Shown: positions 1 to 6,895 of the stretch, in pieces
How the letters are laid out: each line of letters opens with the position of its first letter
Numbering within the stretch: the first letter of the stretch is position 1
Origin: Candidatus Firestonebacteria bacterium RIFOXYA2_FULL_40_8
GTDB lineage: Bacteria > Oederibacteriota > D2-FULL-39-29
Direction: 5' to 3'
NCBI GenBank assembly: GCA_001778355.1
Contig: MFGS01000019.1
Location: 1 to 13,055, forward strand
Length of the DNA: 13,055 nt
Position numbers and translations under genes: made by a program
Notes under the pieces: generated by a model
Database searches by the model: none
Told to the model about the DNA's origin: nothing
Seen by the model: the letters and a program-made list of their open reading frames with translations, nothing else

Positions 1-140
1 CCTCTTTGAATAAGAGTGCTTATTGTCTCACGAAATGAGCTGTAGTCCGGATTTATGTATCCGCCCAGCAATATAAAAAAGCTGAACAGAACCGGAGCCG
101 CAATACCCGCAAATCTGAATATTTTTAATCTTATCCGCAA
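1..140 (-). CDS. DUF998-like membrane protein, N-terminal part (cut by window edge)
   Basis: Reading leftwards from a TTG at 138-140 gives about 46 residues before the edge: a basic start (MRIRLKIFRFAG), a hydrophobic segment (IAAPVLFSFFILLGG), then YINPDYSSFRETISTLIQ. A first membrane helix followed by a 'G-Y-x-N/P-x-Y-S ... IS-x-L' stretch is the usual opening of DUF998 proteins, multi-pass inner-membrane proteins of unknown function. The TTG start is chosen because a GGGGGA ribosome site lies 7 bases upstream and a well-formed promoter lies just before that. The frame is closed by a TAA about 13 codons further upstream. Family assignment rests on a short fragment. What is solid is that a membrane protein gene begins here. 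Confidence 0.6.
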   Translation of the reverse strand, partial: MRIRLKIFRFAGIAAPVLFSFFILLGGYINPDYSSFRETISTLIQR

Positions 141-165
141 ATTCCATTCCCCCGTGTACGACCTG

Positions 166-194
166 ATTATACGGGATTAACCCGGGTCTGGCAA
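166..194 (-). promoter_or_regulatory. sigma70-type promoter of the DUF998-like gene
   Basis: On the - strand TTGCCA (189-194), a 17-base spacer and TATAAT (166-171) match the vegetative consensus at 11 of 12 positions. The predicted start of transcription lies about 20 bases before the TTG start codon and its GGGGGA ribosome site. Confidence 0.75.
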
Positions 195-279
195 TAGCCA
201 TTGTTGATTGTTTTTTAATATTTTTTTCTTCCCGAGTTTCCGGCCCCTTTCTCTCTCTCCAGCCATTATTCTTTTGCTA

Positions 280-306
280 AGCCTCCAAGCATCCAAACCT
301 CCAAGC
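280..306. repeat. short intergenic repeat (CCTCCAAGC)
   Basis: CCTCCAAGC occurs at 282-290 and 298-306. The 15-mer AGCCTCCAAGCATCC (280-294) recurs at 5229-5243 with one mismatch, inside another gap. The rest of the 195-416 gap between the divergent genes is pyrimidine-rich and shows no further clear signal. No convincing -35/-10 pair was found for the + strand gene at 417. Confidence 0.55.
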
Positions 307-416
307 CTCTATCTATCCGTGGGATTTTGGTCAATACAATGACGATATCCGACATATCTAAAATACTTTAATAAGTTTAAATTAGTTTCAGTGAGATTCA
401 TCATAGGAGGAAATAA

Positions 417-929
417 ATGTTAAAGAATTTTTTGAAATTACGGGTGGTTCTGGGTGTTTTTCTGGTATTTACATTACTATATTCATCCGAAGTATTTTCT
501 TTTAGCCGCGGAAATGGAGGCCATTATTACAACAGAGGCAGTTGGTATAGACAAAGATGGTTTTGGTTTGATGCGGTTATCCCTATTCTTGCTATCGGCG
601 CAATCGTTCGCACACTGCCCTCCGGCTATACCACCGTTATAGTGAGAGGCAATAGATACTATTATTACGATAATGTATATTTCCAGCCGTATAACAACTA
701 TGGTTATTTAGTAGTCGAAGCCCCTTCTCTTGTTATTCCCGTACCACCAAAGCCTACAGTAATAGCACCAAAAGATGTTACTACCATAAATATCCCCAAT
801 TCAAAAGGCGGATACACTCCTGTTATAATAAAAAAAGTTAAAGAAGGTTTTACCGGTCCTCAAGGCGAGTTATACAAGGAGTTCCCGACCGTAGAAGAAC
901 TTAAAGTCTTATACGGCAATAAAAAGTAA
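417..929 (+). CDS. DUF6515-like exported protein
   Basis: This is a predicted envelope protein of 170 residues and unknown function. A cleavable-looking signal sequence (basic start, hydrophobic residues 9-22, small residues to about 29) is followed by a Tyr/Gly/Arg-rich segment, a second hydrophobic stretch (50-64), and the block LPSGYTTVIV...YYYYDNVYF (67-89) followed by a GYLVVEAP strand (96-103). That tyrosine-rich block is the signature I associate with DUF6515. The C-terminal third (TPVIIKKVKEGFTGPQGELY...FPTVEELKVLYG) looks like a small separate domain seen at the end of such proteins. The start is fixed by AGGAGG at 405-410, six bases before the ATG. It probably forms an operon with the gene 28 bases downstream. 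The family call is from memory of the motif. Confidence 0.65.
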   Translation: MLKNFLKLRVVLGVFLVFTLLYSSEVFSFSRGNGGHYYNRGSWYRQRWFWFDAVIPILAIGAIVRTLPSGYTTVIVRGNRYYYYDNVYFQPYNNYGYLVVEAPSLVIPVPPKPTVIAPKDVTTINIPNSKGGYTPVIIKKVKEGFTGPQGELYKEFPTVEELKVLYGNKK

Positions 930-957
930 TTAACAGAGCAACAAGGAGAAAACACAT

Positions 958-1392
958 ATGAGAAACAAAATCGCTTTCATTTTACTTATGACGGTATTCG
1001 TACTGTGCGGTATGGGTCAGGATCTTTCGGCAGCTACTCCGATAAGGCTTTCTTTGCTTCCCGGTATCAGTATCCCGGAGGATAATGTAGTGATAGGAAT
1101 TGATCTCGGCCTCATCGCAGACAGCGTTTCTGAGGTTAACGGTATTCAGGTATCCTGGCTCTATAGCGGCACAGAAAGACTGACAGGAATTCAGCTGGGT
1201 GTAGTAAATATCAGTAACACAGCAACAGGTATTCAGTGGGGTCTATATAACCAGTCCCAATCCTTCGTCGGTATCCAGATAGGTCTTATTAATGTGACGG
1301 ACACCCTGCACGGCTTTCAGATAGGCCTCATAAACATAATCAGAACCGGCTCCCCTTTCCCTTTCATGGTCTTCATAAACGGCAATTTTTAA
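958..1392 (+). CDS. LA_2272-type GxQxG-repeat surface/exported protein
   Basis: The 144-residue product has a signal peptide (MRNKIAFILLMTVFVLCG..., likely cut near LSA/A at 25-26) followed by a repeat protein. Five units begin GIQ or GFQ at residues 62, 77, 91, 105 and 119, a period of 14-15 residues with pattern G-(I/F)-Q-x-(G/S)-L/V-x-N. An earlier degenerate unit (GIDLGL) is at 47. This matches the short 'surface repeat' proteins described as LA_2272 family, thought to form a beta-solenoid or beta-rich envelope structure; molecular function is unknown. It ends with hydrophobic FPFMVFINGNF, as family members do. AAGGAG at 943-948 precedes the ATG. It follows the DUF6515-like gene by 28 bases, suggesting co-transcription of two secreted products. 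Confidence 0.7.
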   Translation: MRNKIAFILLMTVFVLCGMGQDLSAATPIRLSLLPGISIPEDNVVIGIDLGLIADSVSEVNGIQVSWLYSGTERLTGIQLGVVNISNTATGIQWGLYNQSQSFVGIQIGLINVTDTLHGFQIGLINIIRTGSPFPFMVFINGNF

Positions 1393-1428
1393 TAGGGTTC
1401 TGCCCCCATTTAAAGGTCATTGCGTCTA

Positions 1429-1830
1429 CTACTGTTTCCAATTCAACCCGGTAATGGTTAATTGCAAAACCGTTGCAAATGAAACCCATAGTAAATATGG
1501 TATCTGAATATATGTAATCCATGAATAATGGGGAAAAATAGACACCATAGACCAGATAAGCGTTACCAGAACAAGTAATATATCCACTGCCGCAAGGAGA
1601 TTACTCCGGAGTCCAAATTGAAGCGGTGTAAAAGCAAAGTTAAAGAGCAGATTGAGGATAAAAGGCAAGGCGATTAGAAACGAAAGCTCCTTCCGCCAGC
1701 TCTTAACAAAAACCATTCCAAACGAAATCAATATCATAATGTAAAGTACAGACCAAACCGGACCAAATATCCAAGAAGGCGGCGCCCAAGCAGGTTTAAG
1801 CAGTTTCGAATACCATTCAAATGTTTCCAA
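1429..1830 (-). CDS. tspO: TspO/MBR family (tryptophan-rich sensory) protein, short form
   Basis: TspO proteins are small membrane proteins that bind porphyrins and sterol-like ligands and are implicated in tetrapyrrole handling and stress signalling. Visible hallmarks are WYSKLLKPAWAPPSWIFGPVW at residues 6-26 (the conserved W-Y-x2-L-x-KP-W-x-PP-x-W-x-FGPVW block), a following LY helix, a central N-x-x-F-N-F-AFTPLQFGL segment (59-75) and two further helices. Length is 133 residues against about 155-160 for the usual five-helix protein: the first helix before the WY motif is absent. The start is a TTG at 1828-1830 preceded four bases upstream by AAGGAGGG, so the short form appears genuine. 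It is convergent with the + strand repeat-protein gene. Confidence 0.88.
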   Translation of the reverse strand: METFEWYSKLLKPAWAPPSWIFGPVWSVLYIMILISFGMVFVKSWRKELSFLIALPFILNLLFNFAFTPLQFGLRSNLLAAVDILLVLVTLIWSMVSIFPHYSWITYIQIPYLLWVSFATVLQLTITGLNWKQ

Positions 1831-1921
1831 ATTCCCTCCTTACACCAAAACTTATTAACCCATAGTTTTCAGATCATTAAAGGAAGACAACTACACTTGT
1901 TTATTATTCGGTCAAACCATT

Positions 1922-3211
1922 TCAGCTATAAGGGCGGCTGTTATTGGGGCTTAGAAGCCATATCAAGAAAGAAACATAGTTAATAGTTTTTCCTTCAACC
2001 TTTTTAATAGCATCATAGTCCCGGGTTAGAATTATAAGATCTTTGCAGTCTAATTCATTGGACGCTTTTATTAACGACTTTTCTTCCCGATTCTTAACGC
2101 CAAGACCGGTAACATCATAGACGCATTGATACAAACAGCTTATTTTTCTGTTTTCACGGACCACAAAGTCTATTTCAGTGTTATCCGCATTTTTATGATA
2201 AAAAAGATCTTTATTGGGCTCATAGCCGCGCCTCATGAGCTCAACAAACACCGCATTCTCAAGCAAATGTCCCTTGTCCGGAGAAAATTTAAAAGCTTTT
2301 GCTTTTACAAAACCGTTATCAAGAATATATAGCTTTTTCTTAGTGTTAACCTGTTCTTTCACTTTATATGAAAATCTATTAAGTCCGAACATCAGGTAAA
2401 CATCTTCCAAATACCTCATGTACTTTTGAACGGTTGTTTTACTCTTGAAACCAAAGTTTTCCTGTATCCCCGTAAAAGAATATTCAGAACAGACATTGGA
2501 CATCAAATAATATGCAAGCTCCATAAGATTGTCATGTTTTCTTATTCTATATCTTTTCACAATATCCTTGAGTAAGATAGCGTCAAAAAGGGTCTCCAGG
2601 TACTTATCTGCCGCTACTTTGTTAACCACTACTTCCGGGTAGCCGCCCTCGGTTAGATAATTTTCCAGAGCCAGCTGGATCATTCCCCTGTGTTCAGGCA
2701 GACTCATTTTTTCCTTTCCCGAGTCCAAACCTGCGGCCAGCAGGCACTCCTTAAAACTAAAAGGCATTATCTCTACAGGAATATATCTACCGGTAAGACT
2801 GCTGGCAAGTTCACCGGACAGCAATTTAGAATTAGACCCGGTAAGTATAAGATTATAGCCTCTACGCTGAAGTTTATTTACAAAAAGTTCCCAGCCGGGA
2901 AGATTTTGTATCTCATCAAAAAAATAATATTCTGCTTCCGGATATATCTCGTGAAGTGTTTTAATTATTTCATCGGTGTCTTTTATCTGGAGAAGTTCCG
3001 TGTCGTCAAAATTTAAATATCCAAATTTTCTCCCTTTCAAGAGTAAAAAACAAAACACAGACTTCCCCGTTCTTCTGGCTCCGGTTATTACTTTTATAAG
3101 CTTTGACTCAAACAATTTTGAGGGAAGACTTACATCTTCTCTTGAAATAAACGGCTTAGAAAGGTATTCATCCCTCTCTGCTTTATTTTGTAATATTATA
3201 TCACGAAGCAT
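1922..3211 (-). CDS. AAA_14 / DUF4143 family ATPase
   Basis: This 429-residue protein has the two-domain plan of the AAA_14-DUF4143 family. The N-terminal P-loop has Walker A GARRTGKS (44-51), Walker B YYFFDEIQ (D99, E100), the 'TGSNS' sensor strand near 124-128 and a likely arginine finger in LTGRY (R142). The C-terminal part has a winged-helix segment (FGFKSKTTVQKYMRYLEDVYL) and a restriction-endonuclease-like fold, EIDFVV. The position where relatives carry E-x-K reads CLYQCVYDV, so the nuclease motif looks lost. The biological role of this family is not established. AGGAGA precedes the ATG and a perfect consensus promoter lies upstream, so it is a single-gene transcript. The last eight codons (PNNSRPYS) lie within a dispersed repeat. 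Confidence 0.88.
   Translation of the reverse strand: MLRDIILQNKAERDEYLSKPFISREDVSLPSKLFESKLIKVITGARRTGKSVFCFLLLKGRKFGYLNFDDTELLQIKDTDEIIKTLHEIYPEAEYYFFDEIQNLPGWELFVNKLQRRGYNLILTGSNSKLLSGELASSLTGRYIPVEIMPFSFKECLLAAGLDSGKEKMSLPEHRGMIQLALENYLTEGGYPEVVVNKVAADKYLETLFDAILLKDIVKRYRIRKHDNLMELAYYLMSNVCSEYSFTGIQENFGFKSKTTVQKYMRYLEDVYLMFGLNRFSYKVKEQVNTKKKLYILDNGFVKAKAFKFSPDKGHLLENAVFVELMRRGYEPNKDLFYHKNADNTEIDFVVRENRKISCLYQCVYDVTGLGVKNREEKSLIKASNELDCKDLIILTRDYDAIKKVEGKTINYVSFLIWLLSPNNSRPYS
1926..1948 (-). repeat. 3'-end dispersed repeat, copy inside the DUF4143 gene
   Basis: Read on the - strand, ACAGCCGCCCTTATA matches ACAGCTACCCTTATA of the copy at 3684-3716 in 13 of 15 bases. It falls in the last codons of the ATPase gene and ends at its TGA stop, so the C-terminal tail appears to come from the repeat. 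Confidence 0.45.
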
Positions 3212-3224
3212 ACATTTCTCCTAA

Positions 3225-3250
3225 TGGACAAATTAGACATATTTTGTCCA
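3225..3250 (-). promoter_or_regulatory. inverted repeat at the transcription start (putative operator)
   Basis: TGGACAAA (3225-3232) and TTTGTCCA (3243-3250) are perfect 8-base arms separated by 10 bases. The element sits between the -10 hexamer and the ribosome site of the ATPase gene, covering the predicted transcription start. It could be a repressor site or a leader hairpin. Autoregulation is an inference. Confidence 0.5.
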
Positions 3251-3258
3251 ACATGCAA

Positions 3259-3287
3259 ATTATAATATATTATTGGTAAATTGTCAA
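3259..3287 (-). promoter_or_regulatory. perfect consensus sigma70 promoter of the first DUF4143 gene
   Basis: On the - strand TTGACA (3282-3287), a 17-base spacer and TATAAT (3259-3264) match the consensus at all 12 positions. This would be a very strong promoter unless repressed, and the inverted repeat just downstream fits such control. Confidence 0.85.
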
Positions 3288-3595
3288 TAGATTAGAGTTA
3301 ATTAAGGGTTAGTATTACTATTTGTCAAGTACTACTATACTTATAGTTATTTAGCGGAATACACCTTACGTTATAATACATATAGCCCTAACCATTTTTC
3401 ACCCCATACCTTAGTTCTCTTCCCCCTGCCCTATATTCTTTATCTTCCTCTCATCTACTTTCTACTTTCGATTGCTCGATTCTCTGCTATTCCGGGAAGG
3501 TACGGTTGGGGGTCATTTTATTTCTTTTTTTCACACCGGGCCATGAAGCATGGCAGAAAAAAAGCAAAGCTTTTCTCGATATGTAGGATAGTAAA

Positions 3596-3615
3596 ATGTC
3601 AACTAGCGTTGACAT
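3596..3615. repeat. inverted repeat ATGTCAAC-N4-GTTGACAT
   Basis: Perfect 8-base arms flank a TAGC loop. No T-run follows on either strand, so it does not look like an intrinsic terminator. It may be a protein-binding site or a leftover of a small mobile repeat. Confidence 0.5.
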
Positions 3616-3683
3616 AGCGAGATACGACAATCAACATTAGAAAATAGATTTTAGTACACCCCTCCTTACATCAAACCGTTTTA

Positions 3684-3716
3684 ATTTATAAGGGTAGCTG
3701 TCTTGTCCCTCGTTTA
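3684..3716 (-). repeat. 3'-end dispersed repeat, copy after the second DUF4143 gene
   Basis: The - strand reads ACGAGGGACAAGACAGCTACCC then TTATAAA. It is the same core as the copies at 6873-6895 and 7848-7875, with a four-base insertion (AAGA or equivalent). It lies about 70 bases beyond the stop codon at 3784. Confidence 0.5.
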
Positions 3717-3783
3717 TGTCGCCACATAATTGGAGGATCCTCAAAAGATTTGCCTATTAATACTGGCGGACAATCCGTATAGG

Positions 3784-4980
3784 CTAAACCAATCCGGTCA
3801 GAAAAATATCCGCACTTACGACCCTTATTCCTGATTTATTTATAAAATTTACTCCCGGTGTCTGCACAACAAGATACGAAACAGGTATATTCAGTTTTTC
3901 AGTGAAGTACTTCAATGAAGCAGGCATCTCCTTGTAGGATGTTTTGACTTCAACGGCAAACCAGGGTTTGTTATCAAGCGCGACCAGAAAGTCTATTTCC
4001 CTCTGATCCTTATCTTTGATGTAATGCAGGGACGCTTTATAACCAAACGCATCATACAGGTAATCCGTAAATTTTAACAAGTGAGAGGCGACAATATTTT
4101 CAAGTTTTTTCTCTTCTTCTCCGGCTTCCGACCAGTCCCACAGATACAGCTTTGATTTCTTCTTTAATGCCCTTATTCTGCTCGACTGAAATGGATATAT
4201 CCTGAAGATATAATAGAACCGCTCGAGTATATTCAGCCAGTTTTGAACTGTTTTAAAAGAGACTTGTAAATTCTCGGACAAATATTCTACCGAGAGATCC
4301 GAGGATATACCGTCTTTAAGCAACTCCACGAGAACCTGCATCGAAGAAATATCCTTTATACTTTCAATATCCCGTATATCTTCCTTTATTACTCTATCAC
4401 TACGCTCATTATGCCACCTTCTAAGCCCGGAAGCATCTTCCTTCAGGTATATTTCAGGAAAACCTCCATATTTCATCAACCTGCTAAAAATCTTAGCCGT
4501 ATTAATTAATTTTTGCGGTTTCGGATGGCTCCTAAGAGGCTCTCCGGAGTACCTTACAGTTTGAAGTTCAGCCATGCTAAAAGGGTGCATTCTATAATAA
4601 TGATACCGGCCTAATAACGAATCACCGCCTTTTCTGTAAATATCAAGGCGGGAGCTTCCTGTGACGGCTATCTTTACTCTGTCTTTATTTTTATCGTACA
4701 CGCCTTTTATGTAATTCTTCCAATTCTTATATTTATGGAGCTCGTCGTAAACGACATATTTGCTACCCGCCTCAATGTTTCCTGACAATATCAATTTTCT
4801 ATCCCGTATATTGTCCCAGTTCAAATACTCGTATTCACCTTTAAATACTTTTTTACCTATTTCTCCGGCAAAAGTGGTTTTCCCCACCTGCCGGGGGCCG
4901 CCAATGAAAACCATCTTTTCTTTTACGTCTTTAGCTATTTGTTCAGTCAAGTATCTTTCAAAAGCAGGATGTCCGGACAT
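3784..4980 (-). CDS. AAA_14 / DUF4143 family ATPase with intact nuclease-like motif
   Basis: This 398-residue protein shares the plan of the neighbouring ATPase but is clearly divergent from it. Walker A is GPRQVGKT (28-35), Walker B YVVYDELHKY (D79, E80), then TGSSRLD (107-113) and the probable arginine finger LLGRY (R125). A winged-helix region (LSENLQVSFKTVQNWLNILERFY) precedes the C-terminal domain, which keeps a full restriction-endonuclease-like motif: EIDF (D330) and FAVEVK (E344, K346). The ATG at 4978-4980 is preferred over one 15 codons upstream because AGGAGGTGA, a complete anti-16S match, stands two bases before it. The upstream codons are then leader. Function is unestablished; whether the nuclease-like domain cuts DNA cannot be told from sequence. 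Confidence 0.88.
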   Translation of the reverse strand: MSGHPAFERYLTEQIAKDVKEKMVFIGGPRQVGKTTFAGEIGKKVFKGEYEYLNWDNIRDRKLILSGNIEAGSKYVVYDELHKYKNWKNYIKGVYDKNKDRVKIAVTGSSRLDIYRKGGDSLLGRYHYYRMHPFSMAELQTVRYSGEPLRSHPKPQKLINTAKIFSRLMKYGGFPEIYLKEDASGLRRWHNERSDRVIKEDIRDIESIKDISSMQVLVELLKDGISSDLSVEYLSENLQVSFKTVQNWLNILERFYYIFRIYPFQSSRIRALKKKSKLYLWDWSEAGEEEKKLENIVASHLLKFTDYLYDAFGYKASLHYIKDKDQREIDFLVALDNKPWFAVEVKTSYKEMPASLKYFTEKLNIPVSYLVVQTPGVNFINKSGIRVVSADIFLTGLV

Positions 4981-5005
4981 ATTCACCTCCTCTCCAAATA
5001 TTACG

Positions 5006-5037
5006 CGTAAATATTGTAGCATCATCCATTATTTACG
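5006..5037 (-). promoter_or_regulatory. inverted repeat in leader of the second DUF4143 gene
   Basis: CGTAAAT (5006-5012) and ATTTACG (5031-5037) are perfect 7-base arms 18 bases apart, lying between the -10 hexamer and the ribosome site. Placement parallels the element of the first DUF4143 gene, although the sequence differs. Confidence 0.4.
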
Positions 5038-5042
5038 TCCAT

Positions 5043-5071
5043 AGTATACCCTAAAGTTCAAGAGTTGTAAA
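5043..5071 (-). promoter_or_regulatory. sigma70-type promoter of the second DUF4143 gene
   Basis: On the - strand TTTACA (5066-5071), a 17-base spacer and TATACT (5043-5048) match 10 of 12 consensus positions. The predicted leader is about 55 bases before the chosen ATG. Confidence 0.7.
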
Positions 5072-5135
5072 GCCCAAAAAACCAAGAGAAAGTACTCGAG
5101 AAAACTCATAAAATTTCACCCCTTACATTAATTCT

Positions 5136-5187
5136 TCCGCCTAGGCGGATTTCGCAAAGGATTTACGGTTAGATATCTAACCTTTGC
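5136..5187. repeat. paired palindromes TCCGCCTAGGCGGA and GGTTAGATATCTAACC
   Basis: A 14-base perfect palindrome (5136-5149) is followed by a 16-base perfect palindrome (5167-5182). The second is also framed by GCAAAGG (5154-5160) and CCTTTGC (5181-5187), giving an alternative longer stem. They lie in the gap between the exonuclease gene's 3' end and the ATPase promoter. No T-run is present. Confidence 0.55.
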
Positions 5188-5273
5188 TCAACTTATCGAT
5201 TGGCACTCTCTCTTGTGCCGCGCATCTGAGCCTCTAAGCATCCGTACTTCATCTCTTTCCGTTTTCTGTTCTT

Positions 5274-5300
5274 CCCAGCGCCCAGAACCCAGCGCCTAGC
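5274..5300 (-). repeat. GC-rich short direct repeat (CCCAGCGCC) at a gene's 3' end
   Basis: CCCAGCGCC occurs at 5274-5282 and 5288-5296, with CCCAGAA between. The second copy runs into the TAG stop of the nuclease-exonuclease gene, so the repeat supplied or abuts the stop. It is more GC-rich than its surroundings. Confidence 0.5.
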
Positions 5301-6819
5301 ACCTGTCTTTTTCTATCTTTTCCAATCCGTCCTTCAATACCATTGTGGCTTTGCAGTCGTCTTCGTTGTATTCTAATATTCTTTTTAACACAGATTCGTC
5401 TTTTGTTTCAAGGTACTTGTTGAACCATTGGATGGATAGAGCTCCGGAGGGGGTTTCGTCACGCCATTTAAAACCAATGTATGTCGCTATCGCTTTTATG
5501 GAGTAGCTTCCGAGAGGCCAATCGGTGTTTTTGCAGACAAAACTGTATAGGTCAATAGCGTTTTTATTTGTGAAGAAAGACTCTACTTTTTCTGCTGATA
5601 TCACGTCAGGATATTTCTTCTGCAATTTCTTATACATGGTTTTCTCATGCGCGGAATAATAGTAGACGGCAAAACCGTCTTTCGGGAGAGAGTCAATATA
5701 CTTCCAGAAATTATTCCAGGCTTCTTTTTCTGCTTTATCCGACAGTTCCCTGGCGGTAAACTCAATAAACCTTTCTTTCCCTTTGTGTCTCTCGTATACG
5801 CCATGCAAGTAAACAAACCCCTGAGTAGGGTCATCTTCGATATCAAAAAACAGTTCATACTCCACTTTCGGAAATATAATTTTCTCATAAGCGACAGGTT
5901 TTTTAATCTGATATAATACTTTTGCCCGCTTTACTGATTTTTTCAGGCTGTCTTTACCTACTCTGAAGAGGAAATTCTTATCCCCGGCTTTCTTTCTCTC
6001 CTCTTTCTGCTTCATTATTTCTTCGACATCTATTTTCATAAAATTGTCGACATCAACTATAGAAACATCCTGATTCATCCTGTCACGGACGCTTCGGCCA
6101 AGATAAAAGATATTAGTCAGATCTTTTGTTTCCTCACACCATTTCTTGCATGAATACTGCCAGGGGCACAGCTTACAAACCCCGCCTAACGCAGGTTTAT
6201 TCTGCTTCTTATTATTTACCAGAGCTTCGACTTCTCTTACAGTTTTATTGTAGATATCAAACCAATTTTCTTTACTCTTCACTCCGGTTAAAGCATTTAA
6301 GTCATATTCAACTTCAACGTTATCAATATCAATAACAGCGCCCTTTTTATGATACGCAAACCCAAGTTTGTTTAGCAGGTCATTATACAAGCAGAGCTGA
6401 AGCGCATAATGCTTTTTTGGTTTACCTTCCTCCCCTATTTCCTCATCCACACCTTCAAACCCCGCCCCGGACTTAATATCAACAGGAAGATAAGTATCAT
6501 CCGGCAATTTTCTAAGCAAATCAGGAATCCCCATCAGATTCCCATGCTTCAAAACCCCCTGATATATCAAAGGCACCTTACTCTTCATCGCCTCAATTGT
6601 TTTTATAAATCTGCCATCAGCAGACCCGTCCTTCAAACTCAAATACTCCCCAAGCTTCGAAACAACATCCAACTCATGCGCCACCCCGCTCTCCCACAAA
6701 AGCTCCACAAACGGATTCGTCTCCTCAATTTTCTCTTCATTTGGTCCATAAACATCCCGCCAAACCTTATGCGGACATTTAATATAATCATAAAGCTTCG
6801 ACGCTGTAATATAGTTCAA
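5296..6819 (-). CDS. TM0106-type RecB-like nuclease fused to DEDD exonuclease (RNase_H_2/YprB-like)
   Basis: This 507-residue protein joins two predicted nuclease domains. The N-terminal part is PD-(D/E)XK of RecB/Cas4 type: GVAHE (H48), D100, the core VDIK (D114, K116) and Q142-x3-Y146. Cysteines C15 and C216-x2-C219-x5-C225 form the one-plus-three pattern of the iron-sulfur 'staple' seen in Cas4 and AddB, with a further C229. The C-terminal part is a DnaQ-like exonuclease: FFDIE (D327, E329), an intermediate block YYYSAHEKTMYKKL, and YNEDD (D487, D488). The order matches the TM0106 family of putative RecB-like nucleases, with presumed roles in DNA repair or defence that are not demonstrated. 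The start is TTG at 6817-6819 with GGAGAT upstream, and the N-terminus MNYITASKLYDYIKCP is typical. No Cas genes lie nearby. Confidence 0.85.
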   Translation of the reverse strand: MNYITASKLYDYIKCPHKVWRDVYGPNEEKIEETNPFVELLWESGVAHELDVVSKLGEYLSLKDGSADGRFIKTIEAMKSKVPLIYQGVLKHGNLMGIPDLLRKLPDDTYLPVDIKSGAGFEGVDEEIGEEGKPKKHYALQLCLYNDLLNKLGFAYHKKGAVIDIDNVEVEYDLNALTGVKSKENWFDIYNKTVREVEALVNNKKQNKPALGGVCKLCPWQYSCKKWCEETKDLTNIFYLGRSVRDRMNQDVSIVDVDNFMKIDVEEIMKQKEERKKAGDKNFLFRVGKDSLKKSVKRAKVLYQIKKPVAYEKIIFPKVEYELFFDIEDDPTQGFVYLHGVYERHKGKERFIEFTARELSDKAEKEAWNNFWKYIDSLPKDGFAVYYYSAHEKTMYKKLQKKYPDVISAEKVESFFTNKNAIDLYSFVCKNTDWPLGSYSIKAIATYIGFKWRDETPSGALSIQWFNKYLETKDESVLKRILEYNEDDCKATMVLKDGLEKIEKDRC

Positions 6820-6872
6820 CTTTTATCTCCGGGTACAAGTAGATGTTTGTGATTTTTTAACAATATTTGCAA

Positions 6873-6895
6873 TTTAAAGGTGGCTATCTCTCGGT
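6873..6895 (-). repeat. 3'-end dispersed repeat, copy after the lipoprotein gene
   Basis: The - strand reads GAGAGATAGCCACCTTTAAA. It shares 16 consecutive bases (GATAGCCACCTTTAAA) with the copy at 7848-7875 and starts directly after the TGA stop of the lipoprotein gene. Confidence 0.65.

Larger units (their letters stand above)
3301..3783. other. gene-free stretch with small hairpins
   Basis: No supported coding region was found on either strand. It holds a pyrimidine-rich tract (about 3410-3480), a GCCATG-AAG-CATGGC hairpin (3540-3554), AAAAGC-AAA-GCTTTT (3560-3574), the stronger element at 3596-3615, the dispersed repeat at 3684-3716 and the 10-base palindrome GAGGATCCTC (3733-3742). The right side is the 3' flank of the second DUF4143 gene. 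Confidence 0.6.

Noticed and set aside
301..416. Promoter for the + strand exported-protein operon
   Set aside because: TAAAAT at 359-364 has no acceptable -35 at 16-18 bases (ACAATG), so it was not called.
2126..3224. Several + strand open frames across the first DUF4143 gene
   Set aside because: They are antisense to a gene with full Walker motifs, ribosome site and promoter.
4981..5025. Upstream ATG for the second DUF4143 gene
   Set aside because: The downstream ATG has a complete AGGAGGTGA ribosome site, and the extra codons contain that site and one arm of the inverted repeat.
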